The translations under genes and the position numbers were made by a program. A stretch of 30,140 nt of DNA from CAIKOD01 sp035505975 (lineage in GTDB: Archaea; Halobacteriota; Methanomicrobia; Methanomicrobiales; Methanospirillaceae). The stretch is from contig DATJQJ010000019.1 in the NCBI GenBank assembly GCA_035505975.1, positions 1-30,140 on the forward strand, written 5' to 3'. Within the stretch, counting starts at the first letter, position 1. Every line of letters begins with the position of its first letter. Under the pieces are notes generated by a model. The model made no database searches. It worked only from the letters and a program-made list of their open reading frames with translations, and had not been told where the DNA came from. Of this stretch, positions 1 through 6,922 are shown one piece after another.

Positions 1-39
1 CAGAACCCGTGCCTTTGCACCACATAATTCGCACTGCAT
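1..39 (-). CDS. N-terminus of an archaeal MBF1-like HTH protein (partial)
   Basis: An ATG at 39 on the minus strand opens a frame that runs off the window edge and encodes MQCELCGAKARVL. A protein starting with MQC-x2-C is typical of archaeal multiprotein bridging factor 1 (aMBF1), which has an N-terminal zinc ribbon followed by a helix-turn-helix. Only 13 codons are visible, so the HTH is not seen. There is no Shine-Dalgarno sequence before the ATG. A TATA-like CTATAAAG (minus strand, 53-60) sits at the spacing expected for a leaderless transcript. The gene is divergent from the PAN gene, and about 54 bp separate the two start codons. Another zinc-ribbon protein cannot be excluded. Confidence 0.6.
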   Translation of the reverse strand, partial: MQCELCGAKARVL

Positions 40-93
40 AGTCGCAAACATCTTTATAGTCATTTTTCCCTATATACCTATTTGAGGCACGAG
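40..93. promoter_or_regulatory. Divergent promoter between MBF1-like and PAN genes
   Basis: This 54-bp spacer holds CTTTATAG (52-59), readable as a TATA box on either strand, and a second AT-rich CTATATACC (70-78). For PAN, the first box would put transcription start near 82, just before the ribosome binding site TGAGG at 83-87. For the MBF1-like gene it would give a leaderless mRNA. Positions are inferred from TATA spacing only. Confidence 0.4.
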
Positions 94-1332
94 ATGGCAG
101 AGTCTGCCCGCCAACCACAAGAACCACAAAATCCTGAAGAACTGTACCGATACCTGCTCGAACGGGTTACAAGTATGGAAACACGGAACCTGGAGTTACG
201 AGAGCAGTTACGTCAGATTGAATCTGATAAACGATATATCGAAACACAGAAGATCCGGTACGAACGGGAGGTCCGGAAGTTAAAGAGCGAGATCGAGCAG
301 CTCCGGAGCCCGCCGCTTGTCGTGGGCACGGTAACCGATGTCATCGATACCAACCGGGTCATCGTCCGGAGCAGTGCCGGACCGAGGTTCCTGGTCAGGA
401 GTTCGCTCTGTATCGAGCAGGACAAACTGAAACCCGGGGTCAGGTGCACCCTCAACCAGCAGTCGCTCGCGGTTGTCGAAGTCCTTCCGAGCAGTTTCGA
501 CTCGCAGGTATATGGCATGGAGATTATGGAGAGCCCTACCGAGAGCTATGCTGATATTGGAGGTCTTGAACCGCAGATCACCGAGATCAAAGAAGCAGTC
601 GAGCTGCCCCTGAAGAAACCTGAACTGTTTGAAAAAATCGGGATTGAGCCACCTAAGGGAGTCCTCCTGCATGGTCCGCCTGGAACCGGAAAGACGCTCC
701 TCGCCCGTGCGGTCGCACATGAGACCAATGCCCATTTTCTCAGGGTCGTGGGGTCAGAACTCGTACAGAAATATATCGGTGAAGGGGCACGGCTCGTCAG
801 GGAACTGTTCGAGCTGGCACGTCAGAAGTCGCCGACGATTATCTTCATCGATGAAATCGACGCCATCGGAGCATCGCGCACGGAAGCCACAACGTCGGGA
901 GACCGGGAGGTCCAGCGGACGCTCATGCAGCTCCTCGCCGGGATGGACGGTTTCGAGAGACGGGGCGATGTAAAGATCATCGGTGCGACGAACCGGATCG
1001 ATATCCTCGATCGGGCCCTGCTCCGGCCCGGCCGGTTCGATCGTATCATCGAGATCCCATTACCTGAAGAGACCGGAAGGCTCGCAATTCTCAAAGTACA
1101 CAGCAGGGGCATGAACCTCGACGAGTCGGTCGACCTGATCGATGTCGCACGTCTTACCGATGGAAAGAACGGGGCCGATCTCAGGGCGATTGTTATGGAA
1201 TCCGGGATGTTCGCGATCAGGAAGGAGCATGAATCGGTTACCCACGATGATTTCCTCGCGGCCATCGAAAAAGTCGGAATGGATTTCGACCGCCAGAGGA
1301 TGACGAGCACCTATGGTGCGATGTTTGCCTGA
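94..1332 (+). CDS. pan: Proteasome-activating nucleotidase (PAN), AAA+ ATPase
   Basis: PAN is the hexameric ATPase that unfolds proteins and feeds them into the archaeal 20S proteasome. From the ATG at 94 the product is 412 residues, the usual PAN length. In order it shows an N-terminal coiled coil (about residues 15-70), an OB-type domain (about 75-135), and the AAA+ domain with Walker A GPPGTGKT (194-201), Walker B FIDEID and an ATNR sensor 1. An upstream TTG at 82 is in frame, but TGAGG at 83-87 is well placed for the ATG at 94. The protein ends in MFA. PAN proteins normally end in a HbYX motif that docks into the 20S alpha ring, so here Phe replaces the usual Tyr. The gene stands alone behind the divergent promoter, and a T-tract follows the stop. 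Confidence 0.95.
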   Translation: MAESARQPQEPQNPEELYRYLLERVTSMETRNLELREQLRQIESDKRYIETQKIRYEREVRKLKSEIEQLRSPPLVVGTVTDVIDTNRVIVRSSAGPRFLVRSSLCIEQDKLKPGVRCTLNQQSLAVVEVLPSSFDSQVYGMEIMESPTESYADIGGLEPQITEIKEAVELPLKKPELFEKIGIEPPKGVLLHGPPGTGKTLLARAVAHETNAHFLRVVGSELVQKYIGEGARLVRELFELARQKSPTIIFIDEIDAIGASRTEATTSGDREVQRTLMQLLAGMDGFERRGDVKIIGATNRIDILDRALLRPGRFDRIIEIPLPEETGRLAILKVHSRGMNLDESVDLIDVARLTDGKNGADLRAIVMESGMFAIRKEHESVTHDDFLAAIEKVGMDFDRQRMTSTYGAMFA

Positions 1333-1342
1333 ACGGACCAGA

Positions 1343-1371
1343 GTAAAAAAGAGTATAATTTCTTTTTTTTA
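1343..1371. terminator. Bidirectional T-tract terminator after PAN
   Basis: Between the convergent PAN (stop 1332) and GTPase (stop 1420) genes lie T8 at 1363-1370 on the plus strand and T6 on the minus strand (A6 at 1345-1350). Archaeal RNA polymerase terminates on oligo-U without needing a hairpin, so this can end transcription from both sides. Confidence 0.6.
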
Positions 1372-1419
1372 AACTAAACCTGAAAGGCAGACAAATTGTT
1401 GAGATCTGCGTATTGATGG

Positions 1420-1944
1420 CTACGTATGTCCCGAAGAGTTATAGGCTCCTCCATGGTCAAACGAAAGGATAGAACCCACAAAATTACCCAGTGCGCGAAG
1501 GGATTGTTTCCTGTCCAGGGCCGATATCTTCCAGACCGGAAATGCTTCGAACTGTTTTTCCAGTAATTCAGGGTTTGCCCCGACATTCTCACACTTGTTC
1601 AGAAAAATTGCCAGGGGAATCTTCGCGGATGAAAGAGAATCAAAGAGGTGACGGGTCACATCATCCGGCTCGCTGGTCGCATCCACGAGGAGGATCGCAC
1701 CGTCCATCCCCTTTGCGATAATTTCACGGGCGAACTCGAACCGTTCCTGCCCTGGTGTGCCAAAAAGATGGATACAAATCCCGTTCACCTGTACCCGGCC
1801 GTAATCGAGTGCAACCGTCGTCGTCCCCCCCGGGCAACCGGCCTCCACGTGTCTCGATTCCGGGTCGATGCTCTTTATCAGGGTGGACTTTCCCGCGCCA
1901 AACGCTCCGAAAATAACTATTTTACATTTTTTCCCTTCGGTCAT
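1420..1944 (-). CDS. Ras-like small GTPase (SRPRB/COG2229-like)
   Basis: A 174-residue single-domain GTPase. P-loop GAFGAGKS is at residues 13-20. The G3 region reads HLFGTPGQERF, with FGTPGQE in place of the usual DxxG, a variant typical of the prokaryotic COG2229 group. G4 is NKCE (116-119) with Glu where NKxD has Asp, and G5-like SAL is at 141-143. The frame is open upstream to 2031, but homology begins at the ATG at 1944, just ahead of the P-loop strand. No Shine-Dalgarno is visible before that ATG. Such GTPases often pair with a roadblock/LC7 regulator, but none is present here. Function is unknown; relatives act in polarity or signalling switches. Confidence 0.75.
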   Translation of the reverse strand: MTEGKKCKIVIFGAFGAGKSTLIKSIDPESRHVEAGCPGGTTTVALDYGRVQVNGICIHLFGTPGQERFEFAREIIAKGMDGAILLVDATSEPDDVTRHLFDSLSSAKIPLAIFLNKCENVGANPELLEKQFEAFPVWKISALDRKQSLRALGNFVGSILSFDHGGAYNSSGHT

Positions 1945-2125
1945 TACAGTATATTGTTTAAAAACGATTTTTATTATTTCGGTTCCGGCACAGGACCCCA
2001 GAACCGGGAATTCCTCTATCACGAAAACCATTTCCGGCTTTCAAAGACTCTGAAGTCCAGGAACCACCATATGCGATAACACCTATAATGCTATCAGAGA
2101 TCGTACCAAAACCATACGACTAATC

Positions 2126-3379
2126 ATGCTCTACAGGACCGTCCCAAAAACAAATGACAAGTTATCCATCCTCGGATTTGGGTGCATGCGGTTCCCTTCG
2201 GGAACGCTTGGAGGAATTGACGAGGAGAGGGTAATCCGGCAGATCAGGTATGCCATAGACCGGGGTGTCAACTATCTCGATACAGCTCCTGTCTACCACA
2301 TGGGAAAGAGCGAACCCCTTCTGGCAAAGGCCCTTTCTGGCGGGTACCGTGAAAAGGTCAGGATCGCAACGAAACTCCCCCCCTGGTCGGTCAGGAAACG
2401 GAGCGATATGGATGCGATCCTTGCCGGCCAGCTGGCCACGCTCGCGACAGACCATATCGACTATTACCTGCTCCACAGTCTTACCGGCAGCGCCTGGAAA
2501 CGGCTTAAGGACCTGGGTGTTTTGGAATTCCTGGACTCCGCAAAGAAGGACGGAAGGATCAGGAATGCGGGATTTTCCTTCCATGGCGACCTGCCGTCAT
2601 TCAAGGAAATTGTCGACGCGTATGACTGGCAGTTCTGCCAGATCCAATACAATTACCTTGACGAGACCAACCAGGCCGGGACAGAAGGACTCCGCTATGC
2701 AGCTTCCCGGCGACTGGCTGTGATGGTGATGGAACCGTTAAGGGGCGGGAACCTTGCATCTCCGGTTCCGCCCGATGTGCAGAAGGTCTGGGACAGGGCA
2801 TCAGCCCGCAGGAGCCCTGCAGAGTGGGCGTTCCTGTGGGTGTGGGACCACCCCGAGGTGACGGTCGTCCTTTCCGGGATGAACGATGAGCGCCACATCG
2901 AAGAGAATATCAGGATTGCCGGTACCGCCCTGCCCGGATCGTTGACCGATGAGGAACGGGCAGTCATTGAACAGGCACGGCAGGCTTATGTCAGGCTGAT
3001 GAGGGTCCCGTGCACAGGCTGCCGGTATTGCATGCCGTGCCCTGCCGGTGTGAACATTCCCGAATGCTTTGCCGCTTATAATCATGTAGCCCTGTTCCCG
3101 GGTAGCGGGAACGCACGGTTCCAGTACCTCTTCAGGGTTGGAGGTATCATCGGAGAACGCTCGCACGCAGGTCTGTGTCGGAAATGTGGAAAATGCAGCG
3201 GGATCTGCCCCCAGCAAATCGACATCCCCTCGAGGCTTGGAGAAGTCTCCAGCGAGCTCGAAGGCCACAGTATGGGGATTAAAGTCCGGGTCATCAGGGG
3301 TGGTCTCTGGTGCTATAACCAGGCCGGCAGGGTAAAACGATTTCTGGTTACCAAACATGGAAAGAAAAAAATCCGTTAA
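2126..3379 (+). CDS. Aldo/keto reductase with C-terminal Fe-S domain
   Basis: A 417-residue predicted oxidoreductase of the COG1453 type. The N-terminal TIM-barrel aldo/keto reductase domain (about 1-280) carries GFGCMRFPSG, YLDTAPVY (catalytic Asp and Tyr region), an IATK lysine and a YYLLHS histidine, matching the Asp-Tyr-Lys-His tetrad. The C-terminal region has two cysteine clusters. CTGCRYCMPC lies near residue 295 and CRKCGKCSGIC near residue 352, as expected for 4Fe-4S binding. The substrate is unknown; Fe-S clusters suggest coupling to ferredoxin-type electron flow as well as NAD(P)H. A TATA-like CTATAATG at 2091-2098 puts transcription start only a few bases before the ATG, consistent with a leaderless or short-leader mRNA. 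Confidence 0.88.
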   Translation: MLYRTVPKTNDKLSILGFGCMRFPSGTLGGIDEERVIRQIRYAIDRGVNYLDTAPVYHMGKSEPLLAKALSGGYREKVRIATKLPPWSVRKRSDMDAILAGQLATLATDHIDYYLLHSLTGSAWKRLKDLGVLEFLDSAKKDGRIRNAGFSFHGDLPSFKEIVDAYDWQFCQIQYNYLDETNQAGTEGLRYAASRRLAVMVMEPLRGGNLASPVPPDVQKVWDRASARRSPAEWAFLWVWDHPEVTVVLSGMNDERHIEENIRIAGTALPGSLTDEERAVIEQARQAYVRLMRVPCTGCRYCMPCPAGVNIPECFAAYNHVALFPGSGNARFQYLFRVGGIIGERSHAGLCRKCGKCSGICPQQIDIPSRLGEVSSELEGHSMGIKVRVIRGGLWCYNQAGRVKRFLVTKHGKKKIR

Positions 3380-3570
3380 CCAGGTATTACATGCATCATC
3401 CGGATTAGGGTGATCGATTGAACCGGCAATTTTGGTACGGGCGATCCCCCTGTCTCATCGCCCGGCCTCATCCCCGGGCACAATGAAAAAGAAGACGAGG
3501 TGAATCGAAATGGAGCATGGCGGATGCACTTCTGCATCTGCCGGTGAAGAAGGTCCCGCCAAACGTCCCG

Positions 3571-4218
3571 CTACTCGATCATTACGAGGCCGACCGAGGT
3601 GATATTCCCGTGCTCGATTTTTCCATATTCAAGGTTCTTACAGGGAATTGTCGCTAACTCCCATCCTACGTTTTTTGCAGTCTGGAAGACATCCATTCCC
3701 GCTGCCTCCATCGACGGCCGTACAAGGTCCATATGCCTGCAGAGCCTGCGTACGCTCTCGTCCACGATTCCCGGTTGTTCTTCGGCAACACAATGCAGGT
3801 GTTCACAATATATGCAGGGATATGCACCGAATCCGAATGCCTTGTAAAAACCATCATAGAAGGCGGTTTTCTCAAGGAAGTGGATTGTACCATTTACCCA
3901 CCTGATGAGGTCGGCAAAGAACGGGTGAAAATCATCAGGGATTTTTTCGGGTGTGAGATCTTCGTGCCCGGGAATCCCGTCGAACCTGACCAGGACACCC
4001 GTATCGTATTCACCGACCATCCTTTTCGTCTCTTCGACCGAAGGGGAATAGGGCGGGCAGCCAAGGTGTTTTCCAAAACCTTTGCAACCGAACCGACATT
4101 TGAAACGAACCCAGTCAGCAACGACAATGTCCTCTGTTGAAATGATATGTAACCTCGCATTACGTGTCCGTGCAAGCATTGCCAGTTTTTCGATCTCTCT
4201 CCCGACTTCCTCCCGCAT
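3571..4218 (-). CDS. DUF2284 cysteine-rich metal-binding protein
   Basis: A 215-residue protein of the DUF2284 (COG5423-like) family, predicted to bind metal or Fe-S clusters. Conserved cysteines are at 41, 45 and 54 (FKCRFGC and LGCPP), 135, 138 and 143 (CIYCEHLHC) and 165. This is the family's two-part cysteine pattern, common in methanogens and other anaerobes. There are no membrane segments or signal peptide. Biochemical function is not established. The gene is convergent with the Fe-S aldo/keto reductase, so no operon link is implied. The ATG at 4218 follows an AT-rich stretch with no obvious ribosome binding site. Confidence 0.8.
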   Translation of the reverse strand: MREEVGREIEKLAMLARTRNARLHIISTEDIVVADWVRFKCRFGCKGFGKHLGCPPYSPSVEETKRMVGEYDTGVLVRFDGIPGHEDLTPEKIPDDFHPFFADLIRWVNGTIHFLEKTAFYDGFYKAFGFGAYPCIYCEHLHCVAEEQPGIVDESVRRLCRHMDLVRPSMEAAGMDVFQTAKNVGWELATIPCKNLEYGKIEHGNITSVGLVMIE

Positions 4219-4619
4219 ATAAAAAACCAGATTGAGTATAGTATGATAGCATACCTAAATATTGTGGTAAGCCGGGGAACAGGCGGCATCCTGGCCAATT
4301 CAAAAGGGATGGGAGAGAAATCTCCCTTGGATAATGCGAAAGAGTTCGGTTTTTGGCTAAAAACATAAACCTGGCATATGCTCCTGCACGTTCCGGATAT
4401 CCGTCCGAAGGTATTCCACGGTAACTGGCGAAACGAAATTCGATAATGGCCTTTTTTATGACGATTCTGTTTATTTTGACTTCTTACCGATCACTTCTCC
4501 CACCAGAGGACTGGAAGACAGGGAAAAGGAGGGAAGACGGAATCTCGGTTACGAAAGTTGGATCGTATAGCTTTATCAGTTCGTAACATTTTCTATCGTC
4601 TATAGGATGTGAACATTAT
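4219..4619. other. Intergenic region: DUF2284 and mscL promoters
   Basis: No coding sequence is convincing in this 401-bp divergent spacer. A 14-bp inverted repeat GTATGATAGCATAC (4241-4254) lies about 25 bp upstream of the DUF2284 start and could overlap its promoter. On the mscL side, a TATA-like stretch lies near 4567-4578, and GGATGTGA (4606-4613) is an imperfect Shine-Dalgarno for the ATG at 4620. The rest shows no structure I can name. Confidence 0.4.
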
Positions 4620-4925
4620 ATGAGCTTTATCGCCGAATTTATGGAGTTCCTCCAGGAGTACAAAATTATCGGACTTGCCATTGCCTTCGTTATCGGCGTC
4701 GCAGCAACCGCCCTTGTCAAGTCGTTTGTCGACAATATCATCATGCCGATTATCACGGTGTTCGTTCCGGGTGGTGCCTGGCGCACTGCGACCGTCCAGA
4801 TCGGACCGTTTATCTTCGGCTGGGGACCATTCCTGTCCGACCTGATCTACTTCGTTATCGTCGCCCTCGTGGTGTTCGTTATAGCGAAAAAGGTCCTGAG
4901 GATGGATAAGGTAACAAAAATGTAA
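4620..4925 (+). CDS. mscL: Small MscL-family mechanosensitive channel
   Basis: A 101-residue membrane protein with the MscL layout. It has a short amphipathic N-terminus (SFIAEFMEFLQ), TM1 (about 15-40, including the DNIIMP motif at its end, as in classical MscL), a short external loop, and TM2 (about 68-93), ending in a basic tail. MscL channels form pentamers that open under membrane tension and release solutes on osmotic downshock. Classical bacterial MscL is about 135 residues; this one lacks much of the periplasmic loop and the C-terminal helical bundle, as do several archaeal and clostridial members. It is monocistronic and followed by a T-tract. Confidence 0.88.
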   Translation: MSFIAEFMEFLQEYKIIGLAIAFVIGVAATALVKSFVDNIIMPIITVFVPGGAWRTATVQIGPFIFGWGPFLSDLIYFVIVALVVFVIAKKVLRMDKVTKM

Positions 4926-4935
4926 TTTTTTTTTA
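4926..4935 (+). terminator. Oligo-T terminator after mscL
   Basis: A run of eight T's starts 1-2 bases after the mscL stop codon, the usual form of an archaeal terminator. Confidence 0.55.
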
Positions 4936-4973
4936 GTTCTGTTGAATTTCCTAATTCATTTTGGCGTGTCACA

Positions 4974-5004
4974 GAGACAGGAGGGTTCCACCCCTCCCTG
5001 TCTC
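4974..5004. repeat. Intergenic hairpin with GGGGTG-AACCC core (copy A1)
   Basis: An inverted repeat with arms GAGACAGGAGGG and CCCTCCCTGTCTC (one bulged base) and a 6-base loop. Read on the minus strand it contains GGGGTGGAACCCTCCTGTC. This nearly matches the plus-strand hairpin at 17770-17797 (GGGGTGAAACCCTCCTGTC), so it is probably a dispersed repeat and not a simple terminator. Confidence 0.55.
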
Positions 5005-5145
5005 GCACCTGTCAGGATACTCACAGGGGAGGGTTGATCGGGAAACCGCGTAATCCCGACGGTTAACTCCCGATCGCACGGGGTGGCCACAGCGGCGGGA
5101 CGAGCCCCGGAAGCGTCTGATTATATGTCTAAATTTTTTTAATAG

Positions 5146-5182
5146 CCTGACATTTCCCATTTCAATCAGGGGTTTCACCCCT
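5146..5182 (-). repeat. Dispersed repeat block (copy A2)
   Basis: Read on the minus strand, this block contains an AGGGGT-GAA-ACCCCT hairpin (5168-5182), followed by GATTG, AT, GGG and ATG-x-CAGG elements. The same order occurs on the plus strand at 17678-17713. The differences are mostly A/G transitions plus a short gap, by eye about 70% identity. Confidence 0.45.
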
Positions 5183-5385
5183 TGCATACCCTTCCCCCTT
5201 TAGATAGCTTGTTGGAAGGTTATTCTGGACATAGGTAGCTACACCATCCCTGCGCAGTCTAACCACGGTTGCCGCTGGCTTTGGAGTATGGCCGTGAAAC
5301 CGTCAGGGTATATATCTTCGTAAAATCGCAGTGGACTGAAGAATGCGGGAACCCGGCTGGCTGACGTATCAGGAAATATCCTTTT

Positions 5386-5676
5386 TCACATCATGTAAAA
5401 GCCCGGGTGGATGACCGACCCGATGAAAATACCAAGCAGCACGGTGAAAATTGTGACAAGAAAGACCGTTTTAAGTCCTATTTGCTTATAGAGCACCGCA
5501 ATTGTTGAAATACAAGGCACGAACAGGGTATTGATGATCGCGAAGATATAAAGCTGTACCAAGGTCATAACGCTTGAGAGATCGGGCGTACCGGCAAGGA
5601 CGACCAGGGTACCGAGTGCCATCTCTTTCCGAAGAACTCCAAAGATGAGCGCGGTTGTCGCATAGGCCGGTAATCC
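5386..5676 (-). pseudogene. feoB: feoB remnant: C-terminal ~94 residues of Fe(II) transporter
   Basis: This frame encodes GLPAYATTALIFGVLRKEMA and continues with two further hydrophobic segments to a terminal HPGFYMM. It matches the membrane C-terminus of ferrous-iron permease FeoB, including the FGxLRKEMA segment and the FVPCISTIAVL helix. The N-terminal G-protein domain and most of the permease (about 500-600 residues) are missing. Upstream it joins the dtxR coding sequence at about 5666-5676 in a different frame, so no start codon of its own is apparent. It is most simply the 3' end left after a deletion that removed the rest of feoB and any feoA. The segment itself is free of stop codons, suggesting the event is recent. 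Confidence 0.75.
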
Positions 5677-6016
5677 GTTCGATCGTGCTGTCCGATACAC
5701 TATGTTCGAGGACGCAGGCCTCGTTCGATGCGACCTGGTCATCCATGCCGAGCATCTCGTGAAAGAAGCACTGGAGCACCCGGTGTTTTTTGAGGACGCG
5801 TTCCGCAACAACCCTGCCTTTTGTGGTCAGCTCAACAGTGCCGTCGGGATTGATGACGATGTCGCCATTCTGCGCCAGGAAAGTGAGATCTCCTTCCGGA
5901 ATCGGCGCTAGATCCTTCAGCAGTGTCCCTATCTCAACTGCTGTGGGAGACCTTTCCAGGGCAAGGGTGCCGCTGAGGACCGCTTCGAGATAGTCTTCCC
6001 GGGCCGGGAGATTCAT
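5486..6016 (-). CDS. DtxR/MntR-family metalloregulator with aberrant C-terminal tail
   Basis: A 176-residue frame whose first ~117 residues match DtxR-family metal-dependent repressors: a winged helix (about 1-70) followed by the metal-binding and dimerisation helices. Likely metal ligands are D8, H78 (KKHRVL), C101, E104 and H105 (CVLEH). After ERITG (about 117) family similarity stops. The remaining ~59 residues come from reading feoB DNA out of frame and look random. The core of a two-domain DtxR is therefore almost complete and could still bind DNA, but the tail is not native. DtxR regulators commonly sit next to feoAB and repress it when iron is replete. The ATG at 6016 is preceded by GGAGCAGGAT. 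A palindrome ATACCGGTAT at 6053-6062 is a candidate operator. Confidence 0.7.
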   Translation of the reverse strand: MNLPAREDYLEAVLSGTLALERSPTAVEIGTLLKDLAPIPEGDLTFLAQNGDIVINPDGTVELTTKGRVVAERVLKKHRVLQCFFHEMLGMDDQVASNEACVLEHSVSDSTIERITGLCDNRAHLWSSSERDGTRYPGRPCRYARSLKRYDLGTALYLRDHQYPVRALYFNNCGAL

Positions 6017-6129
6017 ATAAATTCTTTATCCTGCTCCGTTTTATGGATTTGGATACCGGTATGTCATAAATATCGGAGAAAAGCCAAAAACGGACTGAAA
6101 ATTTAATTCAATTGAAGGACCGGGCCTGC

Positions 6130-6888
6130 TCATTGCCGGTTTTTTATTTCTGCAAGCCCGATCATCTTCCTTGCCAGTTCTTTTACTGCCTCGCGTGCCG
6201 GGCTATGCTCCGGGATCCGTGAGACCGGTGTCGCGGCGAGATCGGCCTCTTCTATCGCTGGATCAAATGGAATGATGGCAAACGGGGTCTCCTGCCCGGC
6301 ATCGATCGGGGCGACTTCACCCTGGAAACGGTTGAACACCAGGTACATGGTCTCCCGTTTCAGTCCCAGGGAAAGTGCAATATCCCGGATCCTCTTCGCA
6401 GTCCTGAGACCCCGTGCGCCCGGGTCGCTTACGATCAGGAGGGCATCAGGGATCCCGATGGTCCCTCTGCTGATATGTTCCATTCCGGCTTCGGAATCGA
6501 TAATAATAAACCGGTAATCCCTCTCAAGCAGTCTCATGCAGGACTGCAGGAGGTCGTTTGAAAAACAGTAACATCCCGTGCCTTCCGGGCGTCCCATGGC
6601 AATCAGGTCGAAACCGTCGGATTCGACGAGTACCTGCCTGAAACGGTACCTGATGTAATCACTCCTCGACATTCCAGGAGGGATACTCTTCGTAAACGCC
6701 TCTTCACGCATCCCCCCAAGGCTTTCCCGCACCTCAACTCCCAGCGCTTCGTGAAAATTGGCATTGGGATCCGCATCGACCGCCAGGACCGGTCTTTGCC
6801 CCTCGCCGATCAGGGCCCGGACAAGAAGTGCGCTGATGGTGGTCTTCCCGGTGCCGCCTTTCCCTGCGACGGCGATAGTAAACGTCAT
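6130..6888 (-). CDS. CooC/AcsF-type nickel-insertion ATPase
   Basis: A 252-residue MinD/ParA-like ATPase. The deviant Walker A GKGGTGKTT is at residues 10-18, VDADPNAN follows the second strand, and a GCYC motif supplies the Cys-x-Cys pair that CooC and AcsF use to bind nickel at the dimer interface. Known members load Ni into carbon monoxide dehydrogenase (CooC) or the acetyl-CoA synthase A-cluster (AcsF). Since the operon has ACS but no CODH, an AcsF-like role is more likely. The ATG at 6888 is chosen over the one at 6933 because GGTGAAGAG precedes it and the protein then starts directly at the first strand. It is the last gene of the acs operon, 34 bp after the methionine synthase-like gene. 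Confidence 0.85.
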   Translation of the reverse strand: MTFTIAVAGKGGTGKTTISALLVRALIGEGQRPVLAVDADPNANFHEALGVEVRESLGGMREEAFTKSIPPGMSRSDYIRYRFRQVLVESDGFDLIAMGRPEGTGCYCFSNDLLQSCMRLLERDYRFIIIDSEAGMEHISRGTIGIPDALLIVSDPGARGLRTAKRIRDIALSLGLKRETMYLVFNRFQGEVAPIDAGQETPFAIIPFDPAIEEADLAATPVSRIPEHSPAREAVKELARKMIGLAEIKNRQ

Positions 6889-6922
6889 GATCTCTTCACC
6901 CTGACCTGATCTCACTGGTTGA

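Larger units (their letters stand above)
4936..5385. other. Gene-free gap with dispersed-repeat debris
   Basis: About 450 bp between mscL and the feoB remnant. No ORF has a family match or a ribosome binding site. It holds hairpins at 4974-5004 and 5168-5182, a T7 tract at 5134-5140, and a 36-bp block (5146-5181) resembling 17678-17713. Together with the adjacent dtxR-feoB scar, this suggests a region that has undergone deletion. Confidence 0.5.

Noticed and set aside
5660..5680. Programmed +1 frameshift joining dtxR and feoB into one protein
   Set aside because: No slippery sequence or stimulatory structure is apparent, and a regulator fused to half of a transporter core makes no functional sense. 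A deletion is simpler.
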